From: Gemmatimonadota bacterium
GTDB taxonomy: Bacteria; Gemmatimonadota; Gemmatimonadetes; Longimicrobiales; Gaopeijiaceae
Direction: 5' to 3'
DNA: 46,972 nucleotides
Assembly: GCA_022564055.1 (NCBI GenBank)
Contig: JADFMD010000015.1
Coordinates: forward strand, 1-46,972
Shown here: one piece after another, positions 20,533-28,905 of the stretch
Layout of the letters: the number at the start of each line of letters is the position of its first letter
Numbering within the stretch: the first letter of the stretch is position 1
Notes under the pieces: generated by a model
Databases searched by the model: none
What the model was told of the DNA's origin: nothing
What the model saw: only the letters and a program-made list of their open reading frames with translations
Position numbers and translations under genes: made by a program

Positions 20533-21492
20533 CTATAGGGCGCCGAGTACCTTACGCGCCTGGTCCACATCCTCCTTCATCTGCTCTATCAGAGCCTGGC
20601 TGGTCTCGAACGGCCGGATCTCCCTCAGGTATTTCACGAAGTCGACCCGGACTTCTTCCCCATAGATGTCATCCTCGAAACCCAGAAGGTGCAGTTCAAT
20701 GGTCGGGGGAGACCCGCGGAAAGTTGGGCGAGGTCCCAGGTGAAGTGCACCGTCGAACGTGCCCGAGCGGACCGTGCCACGCACGGCATAGATGCCGGGT
20801 AGGGGGATGAGCTTACCCCCGGTACCTCCGCCCGCTCCGCGGACTTCGAGATTCGCCGTAGGGAAGCCCAGCGTACGTCCCCGCTGGTCGCCACGTACCA
20901 CCAGTCCGCGAATGGAGTAGGGTCGGCCCAATCCCTTTCGTGCGGTCTCCACGTCTCCCTTCAGGAGAGCATTGCGGATCTTCGTGGAGGAGATCGGATC
21001 CCCTTTGGAGCCCACCGGGCCGACCACATCGACGGCGAACCCCAGTTCACGTCCGAGATCCTTGAGCATTTCCACGTCACCTTCGCGCCCTTTTCCAAAG
21101 CGGTGATCGTATCCGACGACCAACTCACCCACGTTCACGCGGTCCACCAAGATCTCCTCGACGAATCGGCGGGGGCTGTACGCCGCCAGCATGGGCGTAA
21201 ACGTGAGGAAGACGGCGTAGTCCAGACCGGATTCGGCCAGAATCTCTTTCTTTTCAACGGGCGTAGTCAGCATCGGCGGAGCCGACTCCGGACGAACGAT
21301 GGTGAGGGGATGAGGGTGGAACGTCACCAAGACGCTCCTCCCGCCTACCGCTTCGGCCCTGCGCCGAATCTCCGACAACACTTCCCAGTGGCCTAGATGT
21401 ACGCCATCGAATGTGCCGATCGTGACCACCGTCTTTCGGCCATCCTTGGGGAGACCCGGCGGAAGCGTCGGGTCGATCGCGAAGACCTTCAT
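20533..21492 (-). CDS. ribF: Bifunctional riboflavin kinase/FAD synthetase
   Basis: VVTIGTFDGVHLGH, SSTKIRNALLKGDVETA, RGDQRGRTLGFPTANLEV. Confidence 0.96.
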   Translation of the reverse strand: MKVFAIDPTLPPGLPKDGRKTVVTIGTFDGVHLGHWEVLSEIRRRAEAVGGRSVLVTFHPHPLTIVRPESAPPMLTTPVEKKEILAESGLDYAVFLTFTPMLAAYSPRRFVEEILVDRVNVGELVVGYDHRFGKGREGDVEMLKDLGRELGFAVDVVGPVGSKGDPISSTKIRNALLKGDVETARKGLGRPYSIRGLVVRGDQRGRTLGFPTANLEVRGAGGGTGGKLIPLPGIYAVRGTVRSGTFDGALHLGPRPTFRGSPPTIELHLLGFEDDIYGEEVRVDFVKYLREIRPFETSQALIEQMKEDVDQARKVLGAL

Positions 21493-22388
21493 CGGTCGGC
21501 AGGTATCGTGAGTATTTTTTTCGGCGCGAGGTACCCGTTCTGAATTTCCGCGATCCCGACCAAGCCGCCCTCATCCATGACGGCGATCGGCTCTCCCGTG
21601 CCCGCCCCGCTTTCTTCCGGCCATGGGATGGCCCCTCCCTGGCGAAGGCGTTGCGCGGCGTCGACTTCTACACGAACCATCGTCAAGTGGCCCACCGCGT
21701 CAGCCGGCTCGACCCAATGGGCCCCATCCGGGCACGCCCCCTCCCGGAGGGCGTCGCCGGGCACCGCATGATCCACGGAGAACGCCCCAATGGCCGTTCG
21801 ACGAAGCGCCGTGAGATGGGCTCCAATCCCGAGCCCTTCTCCGAGATCTCTCGCCACCGCTCGCACATAGGTGCCACTCGAGCAGGTCATGGCGAAGCCG
21901 ATCTCAGGCGGCTCGTACGCGGTCAACCGAATGTCGAAAATCTCCACCTCGACAGGCGGGAGTTGGACGGTATCGCCTCGACGAGCCTTCCGGTACATCC
22001 GTTCGCCCCCGATCTTCTTCGCCGAAAACTGCGGCGGGATCTGTTGGCCGCGTCCCTTGAAGGTGGCCAGCTCCGCTTCAATCTCGTCTCGGGTCGGCAC
22101 CCTCCCGTGGTCCTGGACACTCACCGTGTTGCCTGTCGCGTCATGCGTGTCGGTGCGAATCCCGAGGCGGGCTCGAGCCTCATATTGCTTGGGAAGCGCC
22201 GACAGGTACTCGGCCAGCCTCGTCGCAGGGCCGATCAGTAGAATCAGGAGTCCGGAAGCGAAGGGATCCAGAGTCCCGGTGTGACCTATTTTCCGTACGC
22301 CCAGTGACCGTCGCGCCCATTTCACGACGTCGTGCGACGTGGGGCCCTCGGGCTTGTCGACCAAAAGGGCTCCACCCTCCTCGGGCAT
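21489..22388 (-). CDS. truB: tRNA pseudouridine(55) synthase
   Basis: GALLVDKPEGPTSHDVVKWARR, KIGHTGTLDPFASGLLILLIG, SSGTYVRAVARDLGEGLGIGAHL; start MPEEGG at 22388. Confidence 0.96.
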   Translation of the reverse strand: MPEEGGALLVDKPEGPTSHDVVKWARRSLGVRKIGHTGTLDPFASGLLILLIGPATRLAEYLSALPKQYEARARLGIRTDTHDATGNTVSVQDHGRVPTRDEIEAELATFKGRGQQIPPQFSAKKIGGERMYRKARRGDTVQLPPVEVEIFDIRLTAYEPPEIGFAMTCSSGTYVRAVARDLGEGLGIGAHLTALRRTAIGAFSVDHAVPGDALREGACPDGAHWVEPADAVGHLTMVRVEVDAAQRLRQGGAIPWPEESGAGTGEPIAVMDEGGLVGIAEIQNGYLAPKKILTIPADR

Positions 22389-22398
22389 ACACGCCCCT

Positions 22399-22836
22399 TC
22401 AACCGTCACCCAACTCCTCCGTAGCGTCGTCCGCGGGATCCAGTGTCTCGCCGTCCTCGGGATCGCCGTCTCCGTGGTCCTCACTTCGGCTCACCTCGAG
22501 GCCCTGGAGAATCTCCTCAATACGGTTGGCCTTCGCGAGGGTCTCGTCCTCCAAGAAACGCAACTCCGGAATCCGGCGTATGTGCAGGACGGCCGCGAGC
22601 TCACGTCGAATGAAACTCGCTCCGGCTTCGAGGCCCTGAAGCGCCTCACGACGCTCCTGCTCCTCACCCCCTAGGCGCACATACACTCGGGCCAGCCAGA
22701 GGTCCGACGTGACCTCGACCGAGTTCACGACCACGTCCTGGACACGGGGATCACGAACCGCCCGGCGCAGTATCACCGAGATTTCCCGCCGGAACTGTTC
22801 GCCCAGCCGGGCGAGTCGTCGGTTCGTTTTATCCAT
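22399..22836 (-). CDS. rbfA: 30S ribosome-binding factor
   Basis: RLARLGEQFRREISVILRRAVRDPRVQDVVVNSVEVTSDLWLARVYV; between infB and truB. Confidence 0.9.
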   Translation of the reverse strand: MDKTNRRLARLGEQFRREISVILRRAVRDPRVQDVVVNSVEVTSDLWLARVYVRLGGEEQERREALQGLEAGASFIRRELAAVLHIRRIPELRFLEDETLAKANRIEEILQGLEVSRSEDHGDGDPEDGETLDPADDATEELGDG

Positions 22837-22859
22837 CAGAGTTCGCTGACACGGGGAAA

Positions 22860-23141
22860 TCAGTAACGTACCTTGCGTGTGGAGAGAATCACCACCCGGT
22901 GCTCACGCTCGATAAAACGATCCAACTTGTCGAGCACCGAGTCCGCCGAGGGGCCGTGGGTGCACACGAGCACGACCGAAAGCTGCGCGCGGGTCCACAC
23001 GTCTTGGTAGGCCGTTTCGGCAACGGAGACGTTGAAACGTCCCCGAATTCGATCCTTCAACGACTTGACGACCCTCCGCTTGTCCTTGAGGGATCTACAC
23101 TCCGCAAGAGAGAGATCCCAGGAGCACCCTGCAACGAGCAC
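22860..23141 (-). CDS. DUF503 / YlxP-like protein
   Basis: SLAECRSLKDKRRVVKSLKDRIRGRFNVSVAE is typical of DUF503; between infB and rbfA. Confidence 0.9.
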   Translation of the reverse strand: MLVAGCSWDLSLAECRSLKDKRRVVKSLKDRIRGRFNVSVAETAYQDVWTRAQLSVVLVCTHGPSADSVLDKLDRFIEREHRVVILSTRKVRY

Positions 23142-23177
23142 GGCGTCTCTCTCCTTCGCGGGTTTCTGTTGGTGGGA

Positions 23178-25835
23178 TTAGACCGTCGCCGGTGCAAGCG
23201 TCCGTGCGATCTCCTCCACGGTGTAGCTCTCGATCACGTCGCCTACCTTGATGTCATTGAAGTTCTTGATGCCGATCCCACACTCGAGGCCCTCGCGCAC
23301 TTCTTTTACGTCGTCCTTGAAGCGCTTCAACGAAGAAACCTCGCCTTCGTATATGACGATCCCTTCCCGTATGAGCCGCACACCCGCCTTTCGGTCGACC
23401 ACGCCGTCGATCACCTCGGAGCCTGCAATGGTGCCGACCTTCGTGATCTTGAAGATCTCACGAACCTCGGCTGACCCGAGGATGTGCTCCTTGCGTTCGG
23501 GAGCCAGCATGCCTTCGAGCACGGAGCGAATTTCGTCCACTCCCTCATAGATCACATCGTAGATACGCGTCTCGACGCCCTCCCGCTCAGCGTTCTTGCG
23601 GGCATTCGTGTTCGGACGCACCCTGAACCCGAGGATCACAGCGCCAGAGGTCCCCGCGAGCAACACATCCTCTTCGTTGATCGCTCCCACCGCGCGGTGA
23701 ACGATATGGACCCCCACCTCGTCGGTACCGAGGTTTTCAAGCGCGTCTGAGAACGCCTGCACAGAGCCATCCACATCCGCCTTGATGATGAGCGGTAGCG
23801 TATCTGCGGTTCCCTCGGCCACCATACCGGAAAAGTCCCCCAGCTTGGCACCGCGTTCCTTGATTCGCAGCTGCTTCTCCCGATCCAGGCGCATCCGTTT
23901 TTCGGCAATCTCGCTCGCCTTGTCGGCCGCCATGACCTGGAAGGTGTCTCCCGCCTGGGGAACACCGGCCGTTCCGAGAATCTGTGCGGGGATACCCGGC
24001 CCGACGTTGTCCACCTTATGGCCTCGCTCATCCAACAACGCACGAACCCGACCCCCAAAGTTCCCGACGACGAAGGATTCTCCCACACGGAGGGTACCCT
24101 TCGTGATCAGGACCGTGACGACCGACCCTTTTCCTACGTCCAACTGGGACTCGATTACGGTTCCCATGGCCTTTCGGTCGGGGTTCGCCTTCAGCTCCAA
24201 CATGTCGGCCTGGAGCAAGACCTTTTCGAGCAGCTCGTCGATCCCCTCCCCGGTCTTGGCCGAGATATCCGCGCTCAAAACGTCCCCGCCGAACTCCTCG
24301 ACCTGGACATCCTCCTGAAGAAGCTCCTGCTTCACCTTGAGCGCGTCCGCCGCCGGTAGGTCGCACTTGTTGACTGCAACGACCAGGGGTACCCCCGCGT
24401 TTCGAGCATGGCTGATCGCTTCCTTGGTCTGCGGCATGACCGAATCGTCGGCGGCCACCACGAGGATGACGACGTCGGTGATTTCTGCCCCTCGGGCCCG
24501 CATGGCGGTGAAAGCGGAGTGACCCGGCGTATCCAGGAACGTGATCATGCGGCCGCCGTCCAACTCGACATGGTAGGCACCGATGTGTTGCGTGATTCCG
24601 CCCGATTCACCGGCCACGACATTGGAGCTTCGGATGAAATCCAGAAGAAGCGTTTTTCCGTGGTCGACGTGCCCCATTACGGTCACGATAGGCGGCCGAG
24701 GCTTGAGGTCGTCTTCGGCATCCTGTTCTTGAACCGTGTCTTCGTGGTGGGCGTACTCTTCCTCTCGGATCGCGGTGCACCCGAACTCCTCGAGAAGCAT
24801 TTCAATCTGAGGAAAGTCGAGGCGTTGATTGATGGTAACCATGAGCCCGAGATTCTTAAACGCGGACCCGATGATCTCCATAGAGGACACGTCGATGAGG
24901 CCGGACAACTCCGAAACGGTCAGAAATTCGTTTACACGAACAATTTTTCGTTCGCGTTCCTCCTCCACCAGCGCCTCTTGCTCGGCTGCCGCGCGCTCCT
25001 CTTTCGAGGGTGCCGATCCCTTACGGCGCCGTTTCTTCCCTCCGCCCTTGAGCTGAGCCATGACTCGCTGGATGTTCTCCTGGACGGCGCTCTGATCCAC
25101 GCGTTGGCGCTTTTTGCCCTTCTTCTGACGCTGGCTCCGCTGGCCATCGGGGGTGTACCCCTCCGCCTGGACACGGACCTGCCCAGCCGTCCCGGAGCCA
25201 ACCGCCGGCTTAGGTCGCCGAATCACCCGGGCTGGTCCCTCGGGTGCAGCCCGCCTGGCCGGCTCCGGACGTTTCCGTGGCGGGGCGTCCGGAGTGGGGT
25301 CAGGGGATTCGGAAACCGGTGTCTTCGCCTCTGACTCCTCTTCCACCGGAGCTTCAGCATTCGCTTCGACCTCGAGCTCCTCCGGAGCCGATGATTCAGG
25401 ATCAACCTTGGCATCGATATCCGGAGGGAGATCGTCGCCTTCCTCCGCCCCCATCAGATCCAGCTCCGGTTCCACGGCCTCAGTACGATCCTCGCCGTCC
25501 TCAGAGCCGCTCTCCGCCTGCTCCTCCGTCACCTCTCCGGACGGGTCAACCGCCTCCACGACTTCCGGTTCCGGCTCTGGGGGTAATTCGCTTTTTCGGC
25601 GGCGGCGGCGCTTTCCCGCGGAGGGCTTGGCATCCACAATGGCCGCCTCGATCGCCTCGGCGGCATCCTTGTGCCCGCTCCGCCGCTCACGTTCGAGGCG
25701 GGCTAGGATGAGGGCGACATTACCGTCGTCGATCGAAGCACCCTCGTCCGACACGGAAATCCGCATGGAACGCAGGAGGCTCAGCAAAATCTTTGACGAA
25801 ACCCCGAGGTCGGTGGCTAGTTCTGCAACCCGCAT
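23178..25835 (-). CDS. infB: Translation initiation factor IF-2
   Basis: [45 protein letters not shown]; long charged linker after N-terminal IF2 domain. Confidence 0.98.
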   Translation of the reverse strand: MRVAELATDLGVSSKILLSLLRSMRISVSDEGASIDDGNVALILARLERERRSGHKDAAEAIEAAIVDAKPSAGKRRRRRKSELPPEPEPEVVEAVDPSGEVTEEQAESGSEDGEDRTEAVEPELDLMGAEEGDDLPPDIDAKVDPESSAPEELEVEANAEAPVEEESEAKTPVSESPDPTPDAPPRKRPEPARRAAPEGPARVIRRPKPAVGSGTAGQVRVQAEGYTPDGQRSQRQKKGKKRQRVDQSAVQENIQRVMAQLKGGGKKRRRKGSAPSKEERAAAEQEALVEEERERKIVRVNEFLTVSELSGLIDVSSMEIIGSAFKNLGLMVTINQRLDFPQIEMLLEEFGCTAIREEEYAHHEDTVQEQDAEDDLKPRPPIVTVMGHVDHGKTLLLDFIRSSNVVAGESGGITQHIGAYHVELDGGRMITFLDTPGHSAFTAMRARGAEITDVVILVVAADDSVMPQTKEAISHARNAGVPLVVAVNKCDLPAADALKVKQELLQEDVQVEEFGGDVLSADISAKTGEGIDELLEKVLLQADMLELKANPDRKAMGTVIESQLDVGKGSVVTVLITKGTLRVGESFVVGNFGGRVRALLDERGHKVDNVGPGIPAQILGTAGVPQAGDTFQVMAADKASEIAEKRMRLDREKQLRIKERGAKLGDFSGMVAEGTADTLPLIIKADVDGSVQAFSDALENLGTDEVGVHIVHRAVGAINEEDVLLAGTSGAVILGFRVRPNTNARKNAEREGVETRIYDVIYEGVDEIRSVLEGMLAPERKEHILGSAEVREIFKITKVGTIAGSEVIDGVVDRKAGVRLIREGIVIYEGEVSSLKRFKDDVKEVREGLECGIGIKNFNDIKVGDVIESYTVEEIARTLAPATV

Positions 25836-25843
25836 CCGCTCGA

Positions 25844-26179
25844 CTACCTCCGCATCCCATTCTGGACTGGTTTCCCCGGCTTGACGCCGAGCCGGGCCAA
25901 CAACTCTTTCGCGAATCCCCTATCCGTGACGGCGACCGCGGAAACGGGGGCGGAGCCCACCGCCGAGCCCAACGCCTCACGCGTCCCGAGGGTGGCGCGA
26001 GGCGTCGTCCCGTGACGGAGAAGCTTCATCACCTTTTCCCTTTGCGTGTCAGAGGCGTCTTGGGCGAACAGGATCAGCCGAGCACGCCCCTCCTTGAGCG
26101 CCCGCCTGGTCGACCCGGTCCCGTAAGCGAGCGCCCCGGCGCGACGAGCCAATCCTAAAAGAGCTAAAGGATCACGCAT
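25844..26179 (-). CDS. L7Ae-family ribosomal protein (YlxQ-like)
   Basis: MRDPLALLGLARRAGALAYGTGSTRRALKEGRARLILFAQDASDTQREKV resembles YlxQ/L7Ae; 8-nt overlap with nusA; precedes infB. Confidence 0.8.
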   Translation of the reverse strand: MRDPLALLGLARRAGALAYGTGSTRRALKEGRARLILFAQDASDTQREKVMKLLRHGTTPRATLGTREALGSAVGSAPVSAVAVTDRGFAKELLARLGVKPGKPVQNGMRR

Positions 26180-27773
26180 CCGTCTTGCTCTCGTCATCCG
26201 AGGTTTCGGTTTCCCCGTCCTCGTCCTCTGAGCCTTCGGTTTCCCGCTCCTCGTCCTCGTCTTCTGAGCTTTCGGTTTCGTCGTCCTCGCCCCCTGAGGC
26301 TTCGGTTTCGTCGCCTTCAGCGGTCGCCTCTTCCTCTAGGTCCGTCTCGGCCTGGATCTCCCCGTCGCCTGGATCCTCGTCGTCCCCCTCGGATGCCTCC
26401 TCACCGGCGGTGTCCTCGTCCTCCGCAAGGGTGTCTTTGACGTCGGTGGCGGTGTCCACCGCCAATAGAGAGGGGTCATCGGCAACGACCGTCAGCTCAT
26501 CGATCAACTTCAGTAATTGGTCGGCCTCCGTTTCTCCGAGGCCCTCGACGGCCAAGAAGGCGTCACGGTCGAATTCGATGATTTGCAAAAACGTGTTATA
26601 TCCGGCGCCCTCGAGGGCACTCAGAGTCTCCGGCGTCAGCTCGAGTTCGGTGAGCGCGAAGTCGGAGGTCTCGTAGGCATCGTCATCGGATTCCCTCTTG
26701 AACAGGGACAAGTCGGCGCCGAGCTCCAGCCATTCGCGGGACCCGTAGAGATCGATCTGCCATCCGATGAGTTGAGAAGCGAGCCTGACGTTTTGTCCGT
26801 TTCGGCCGATCGCCAGAGACAGCTGATCCTCGTCGACGATCGCCGTGATCACCTGGCGCTCCTTATCGCTCATCACCTTCGAGACCCGGGCCGGCGCAAG
26901 AGCCCGACGCGCAAAAACCTCCGGCTCGGGATGCCAGGGAACGATGTCGATGCGCTCTCCGCCCAACTCCTGAACCACAGCTTGAACCCTCGAACCCCGC
27001 AACCCGACACAGGCGCCGACCGGATCGATCGACTCGTCACGGCTGTAGACGGCGATTTTGGTTCTGCCACCGACTTCGCGCGCAATTTCCTTGATGTCGA
27101 CGATACCCTGATGGATCTCCGGCACCTCGAGGTAGAAGAGCGCGCCCACGAAGATCGGGGCCGCCCGCGACAGCACCAGGCGGGGTCCCTTCGGAGTTTC
27201 TTCCACCTTTTTGAGGACACATCGGATGGGGTCACCCTGCCTGAAACGCTCGCGAGGATTCTGTTCCTTCCATGGAATGACGGCGTCGGCATCGGGCGTC
27301 CGGTTGAGCATCACCACGATCTTACCTCTCTCGACCTGCTGGACTTCGCCCGACAAGAGCTCGCCCACCCGATCGCCGTACTCCTCCCGAATCCGGTCGC
27401 GTTCGTTCTCGCGGACCCGCTGCACGATGCGTTGCTTCACCGCCATCACAGCGTTTCGGCCAAAATCTTGAAAGTCGACCGGAATTTCCATCACGTCTCC
27501 GACCTCGAAACCCTCATCGTCCCACCGGGCCTCTTCCAGGCTGATCTCCGACGACGGATCCTCAACCTCTTCGACCACACGACGGAGTACGATAATTCCC
27601 AAGCCACCCGTCGCGTCGTCGATCGTGACTTCGGCCTGCACATTGGGGCCATGTATCCGAGCCAAGCCCGCCATAATGCCATCTCTCAGGAGGTCGTTCA
27701 CCTCCTCGGGCGTCAGGCTCTTCGTAGTAGCGACGTCGTTGAACGCGGCGACAATCTGGCCAGCATCGATCAT
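26172..27773 (-). CDS. nusA: Transcription termination/antitermination protein NusA with long acidic C-terminal extension
   Basis: NusA N-domain, S1, KH domains (DPVGACVGLRGSRVQAVVQELGGERIDIVPW; LAIGRNGQNVRLASQLIGWQIDLY); start MIDAGQIVAAFNDV at 27773. Confidence 0.97.
   Translation of the reverse strand: MIDAGQIVAAFNDVATTKSLTPEEVNDLLRDGIMAGLARIHGPNVQAEVTIDDATGGLGIIVLRRVVEEVEDPSSEISLEEARWDDEGFEVGDVMEIPVDFQDFGRNAVMAVKQRIVQRVRENERDRIREEYGDRVGELLSGEVQQVERGKIVVMLNRTPDADAVIPWKEQNPRERFRQGDPIRCVLKKVEETPKGPRLVLSRAAPIFVGALFYLEVPEIHQGIVDIKEIAREVGGRTKIAVYSRDESIDPVGACVGLRGSRVQAVVQELGGERIDIVPWHPEPEVFARRALAPARVSKVMSDKERQVITAIVDEDQLSLAIGRNGQNVRLASQLIGWQIDLYGSREWLELGADLSLFKRESDDDAYETSDFALTELELTPETLSALEGAGYNTFLQIIEFDRDAFLAVEGLGETEADQLLKLIDELTVVADDPSLLAVDTATDVKDTLAEDEDTAGEEASEGDDEDPGDGEIQAETDLEEEATAEGDETEASGGEDDETESSEDEDEERETEGSEDEDGETETSDDESKTDA
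26198..26312. repeat. Degenerate repeats of CYGAGnnTTCGGTTTC encoding the acidic NusA tail
   Basis: At least four copies visible: ccgaggtttcggtttc, ctgagccttcggtttc, ctgagctttcggtttc, ctgaggcttcggtttc. Confidence 0.75.
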
Positions 27774-27774
27774 A

Positions 27775-27794
27775 ATCCCCTCAGATCCCCTCAG
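27775..27794. repeat. Exact 10-bp tandem duplication (atcccctcag x2) spanning the nusA ribosome-binding region
   Basis: Read directly; minus strand reads CTGAGGGGATCTGAGGGGAT-TATG. Confidence 0.85.
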
Positions 27795-27804
27795 CGCTGA
27801 GCGC

Positions 27805-28317
27805 TCACTTCCATTTGAACAAAAGGTGGGCTCCCTTGATCTCTTTAAGGGGCACACCCACCTCGGCACCATCTCCTAGCCGGAGTCGAACCGTCGGTTC
27901 TGGCTCCAAATCCAACCCCAACAACTCGGCCTCGAGCCGAGACGAGCGCTCCGCGAGCACGCCGTAGCCCACCACTACCACCGACTCGCCCGCAAACCGC
28001 TCCCAATCCCGCGTACGTGTAAGCGGCCGCTCAATACCCGGTGACGAGACCTCCAGCACATAACGTTCCGGTATGTCGTCATGCTCGTCCAGCCAACCCT
28101 CCAACGCACGGCTCACACGGGCGCAATCGTCCACCGTCACCGGCGGGTCACCCATGGGACTCCGCTCAATACGGAGCCGAATGACCGGCCGATTACGGCT
28201 ACCCGCCCAGTCCATCGAAACGAGATCGATTCCCAGATCCAGGAGGCGGCGCTCCGCCTCCCGCTCAATCTTCGGCCTCGTTGGAGCCATGCTGCCCCCC
28301 ACCCAGGGAATCGACAT
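27805..28317 (-). CDS. rimP: Ribosome maturation factor RimP
   Basis: DDCARVSRALEGWLDEHDDIPERYVLEVSSPGIERPLTRTRDWERFAGESV; precedes nusA. Start 28317 or 28290 (MAPTRPKIER). Confidence 0.92.
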   Translation of the reverse strand: MSIPWVGGSMAPTRPKIEREAERRLLDLGIDLVSMDWAGSRNRPVIRLRIERSPMGDPPVTVDDCARVSRALEGWLDEHDDIPERYVLEVSSPGIERPLTRTRDWERFAGESVVVVGYGVLAERSSRLEAELLGLDLEPEPTVRLRLGDGAEVGVPLKEIKGAHLLFKWK

Positions 28318-28333
28318 CAAACCCCCCGAGAAC

Positions 28334-28362
28334 AAAAAAGCGGGGGCGGACAACTCCCCCAC
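28334..28362 (-). terminator. Rho-independent terminator-like hairpin just upstream of rimP
   Basis: Minus strand GTGGGGG-AGTTGTCCG-CCCCCGC-TTTTTTG: 7-bp stem, 9-nt loop, T6 tract. Confidence 0.75.
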
Positions 28363-28372
28363 TTACGAAATC

Positions 28373-28390
28373 GCCGCCCCTTCGGGCGGC
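28373..28390 (-). promoter_or_regulatory. Upstream hairpin GCCGCCC-GAAG-GGGCGGC; 3' arm can alternatively pair with the terminator
   Basis: Read directly; GGGGCGG in this hairpin is complementary to CCGCCCC in the terminator's loop and 3' arm. Confidence 0.65.
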
Positions 28391-28468
28391 CCAAACCAAG
28401 CTGAACCTAGCCGCAACATCGTTTCTTTTCAAGGCTTCCGCGGTTTCCACAGCGGAATATTCAGGCGC

Positions 28469-28846
28469 TCACGAGCCCTTCGATCTAGGGGTCTGCGGAC
28501 CCCCCCCGTCCGTGCCCACCTTTTGCTCGATATCCTTGACCCGGGTGTCGAGCCGGTCCACAAGCTCCTTGAGCAGGGTGAACTCCTTCTGTTTGACGAA
28601 ATCGAGCGCATCACGAGCTTCCCCAGCTTTTTCCTGCGCCTTCTCGAGCGTGGTCCGCATCACCTGTTTCGCCCGTTCCGGAGTCAGATCCCCACGTTCC
28701 TTCGCCTCCTTCAGGGTTTCTTCAATGGCGTCCTTCATCGCCGCGAGCATGCCGAGTCCATAACGAATCCCGCCCTTGATGCCCTCGCCGCGTCCCTCTT
28801 CGTTCGTCTCTGCCTCACCGGTCGTATCCTTCTCTTTCTCAGACAT
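28469..28846 (-). CDS. Hypothetical charged coiled-coil protein (phasin/PhaF-like in character)
   Basis: MSEKEKDTTGEAE...GLGMLAAMKDAIEETLKEAKERGDLTPERAKQVMRTTLEKAQEKAGEARDALDFVKQKEFTLLKELVDRLDTRVKDIEQKV; C-terminal heptads. Confidence 0.75.
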   Translation of the reverse strand: MSEKEKDTTGEAETNEEGRGEGIKGGIRYGLGMLAAMKDAIEETLKEAKERGDLTPERAKQVMRTTLEKAQEKAGEARDALDFVKQKEFTLLKELVDRLDTRVKDIEQKVGTDGGGPQTPRSKGS

Positions 28847-28905
28847 CGTCACTCCCTTTGGCTGTCGGCCCGCTACCAGTCTTCGCGGAAAAGCGTGCTC
28901 ATTTA

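Noticed and set aside
24408-25334. 308-aa plus-strand ORF
   Set aside because: Antisense to infB; no domain signature.
26517-27800. 427-aa plus-strand ORF
   Set aside because: Antisense to nusA; composition consistent with a shadow ORF.
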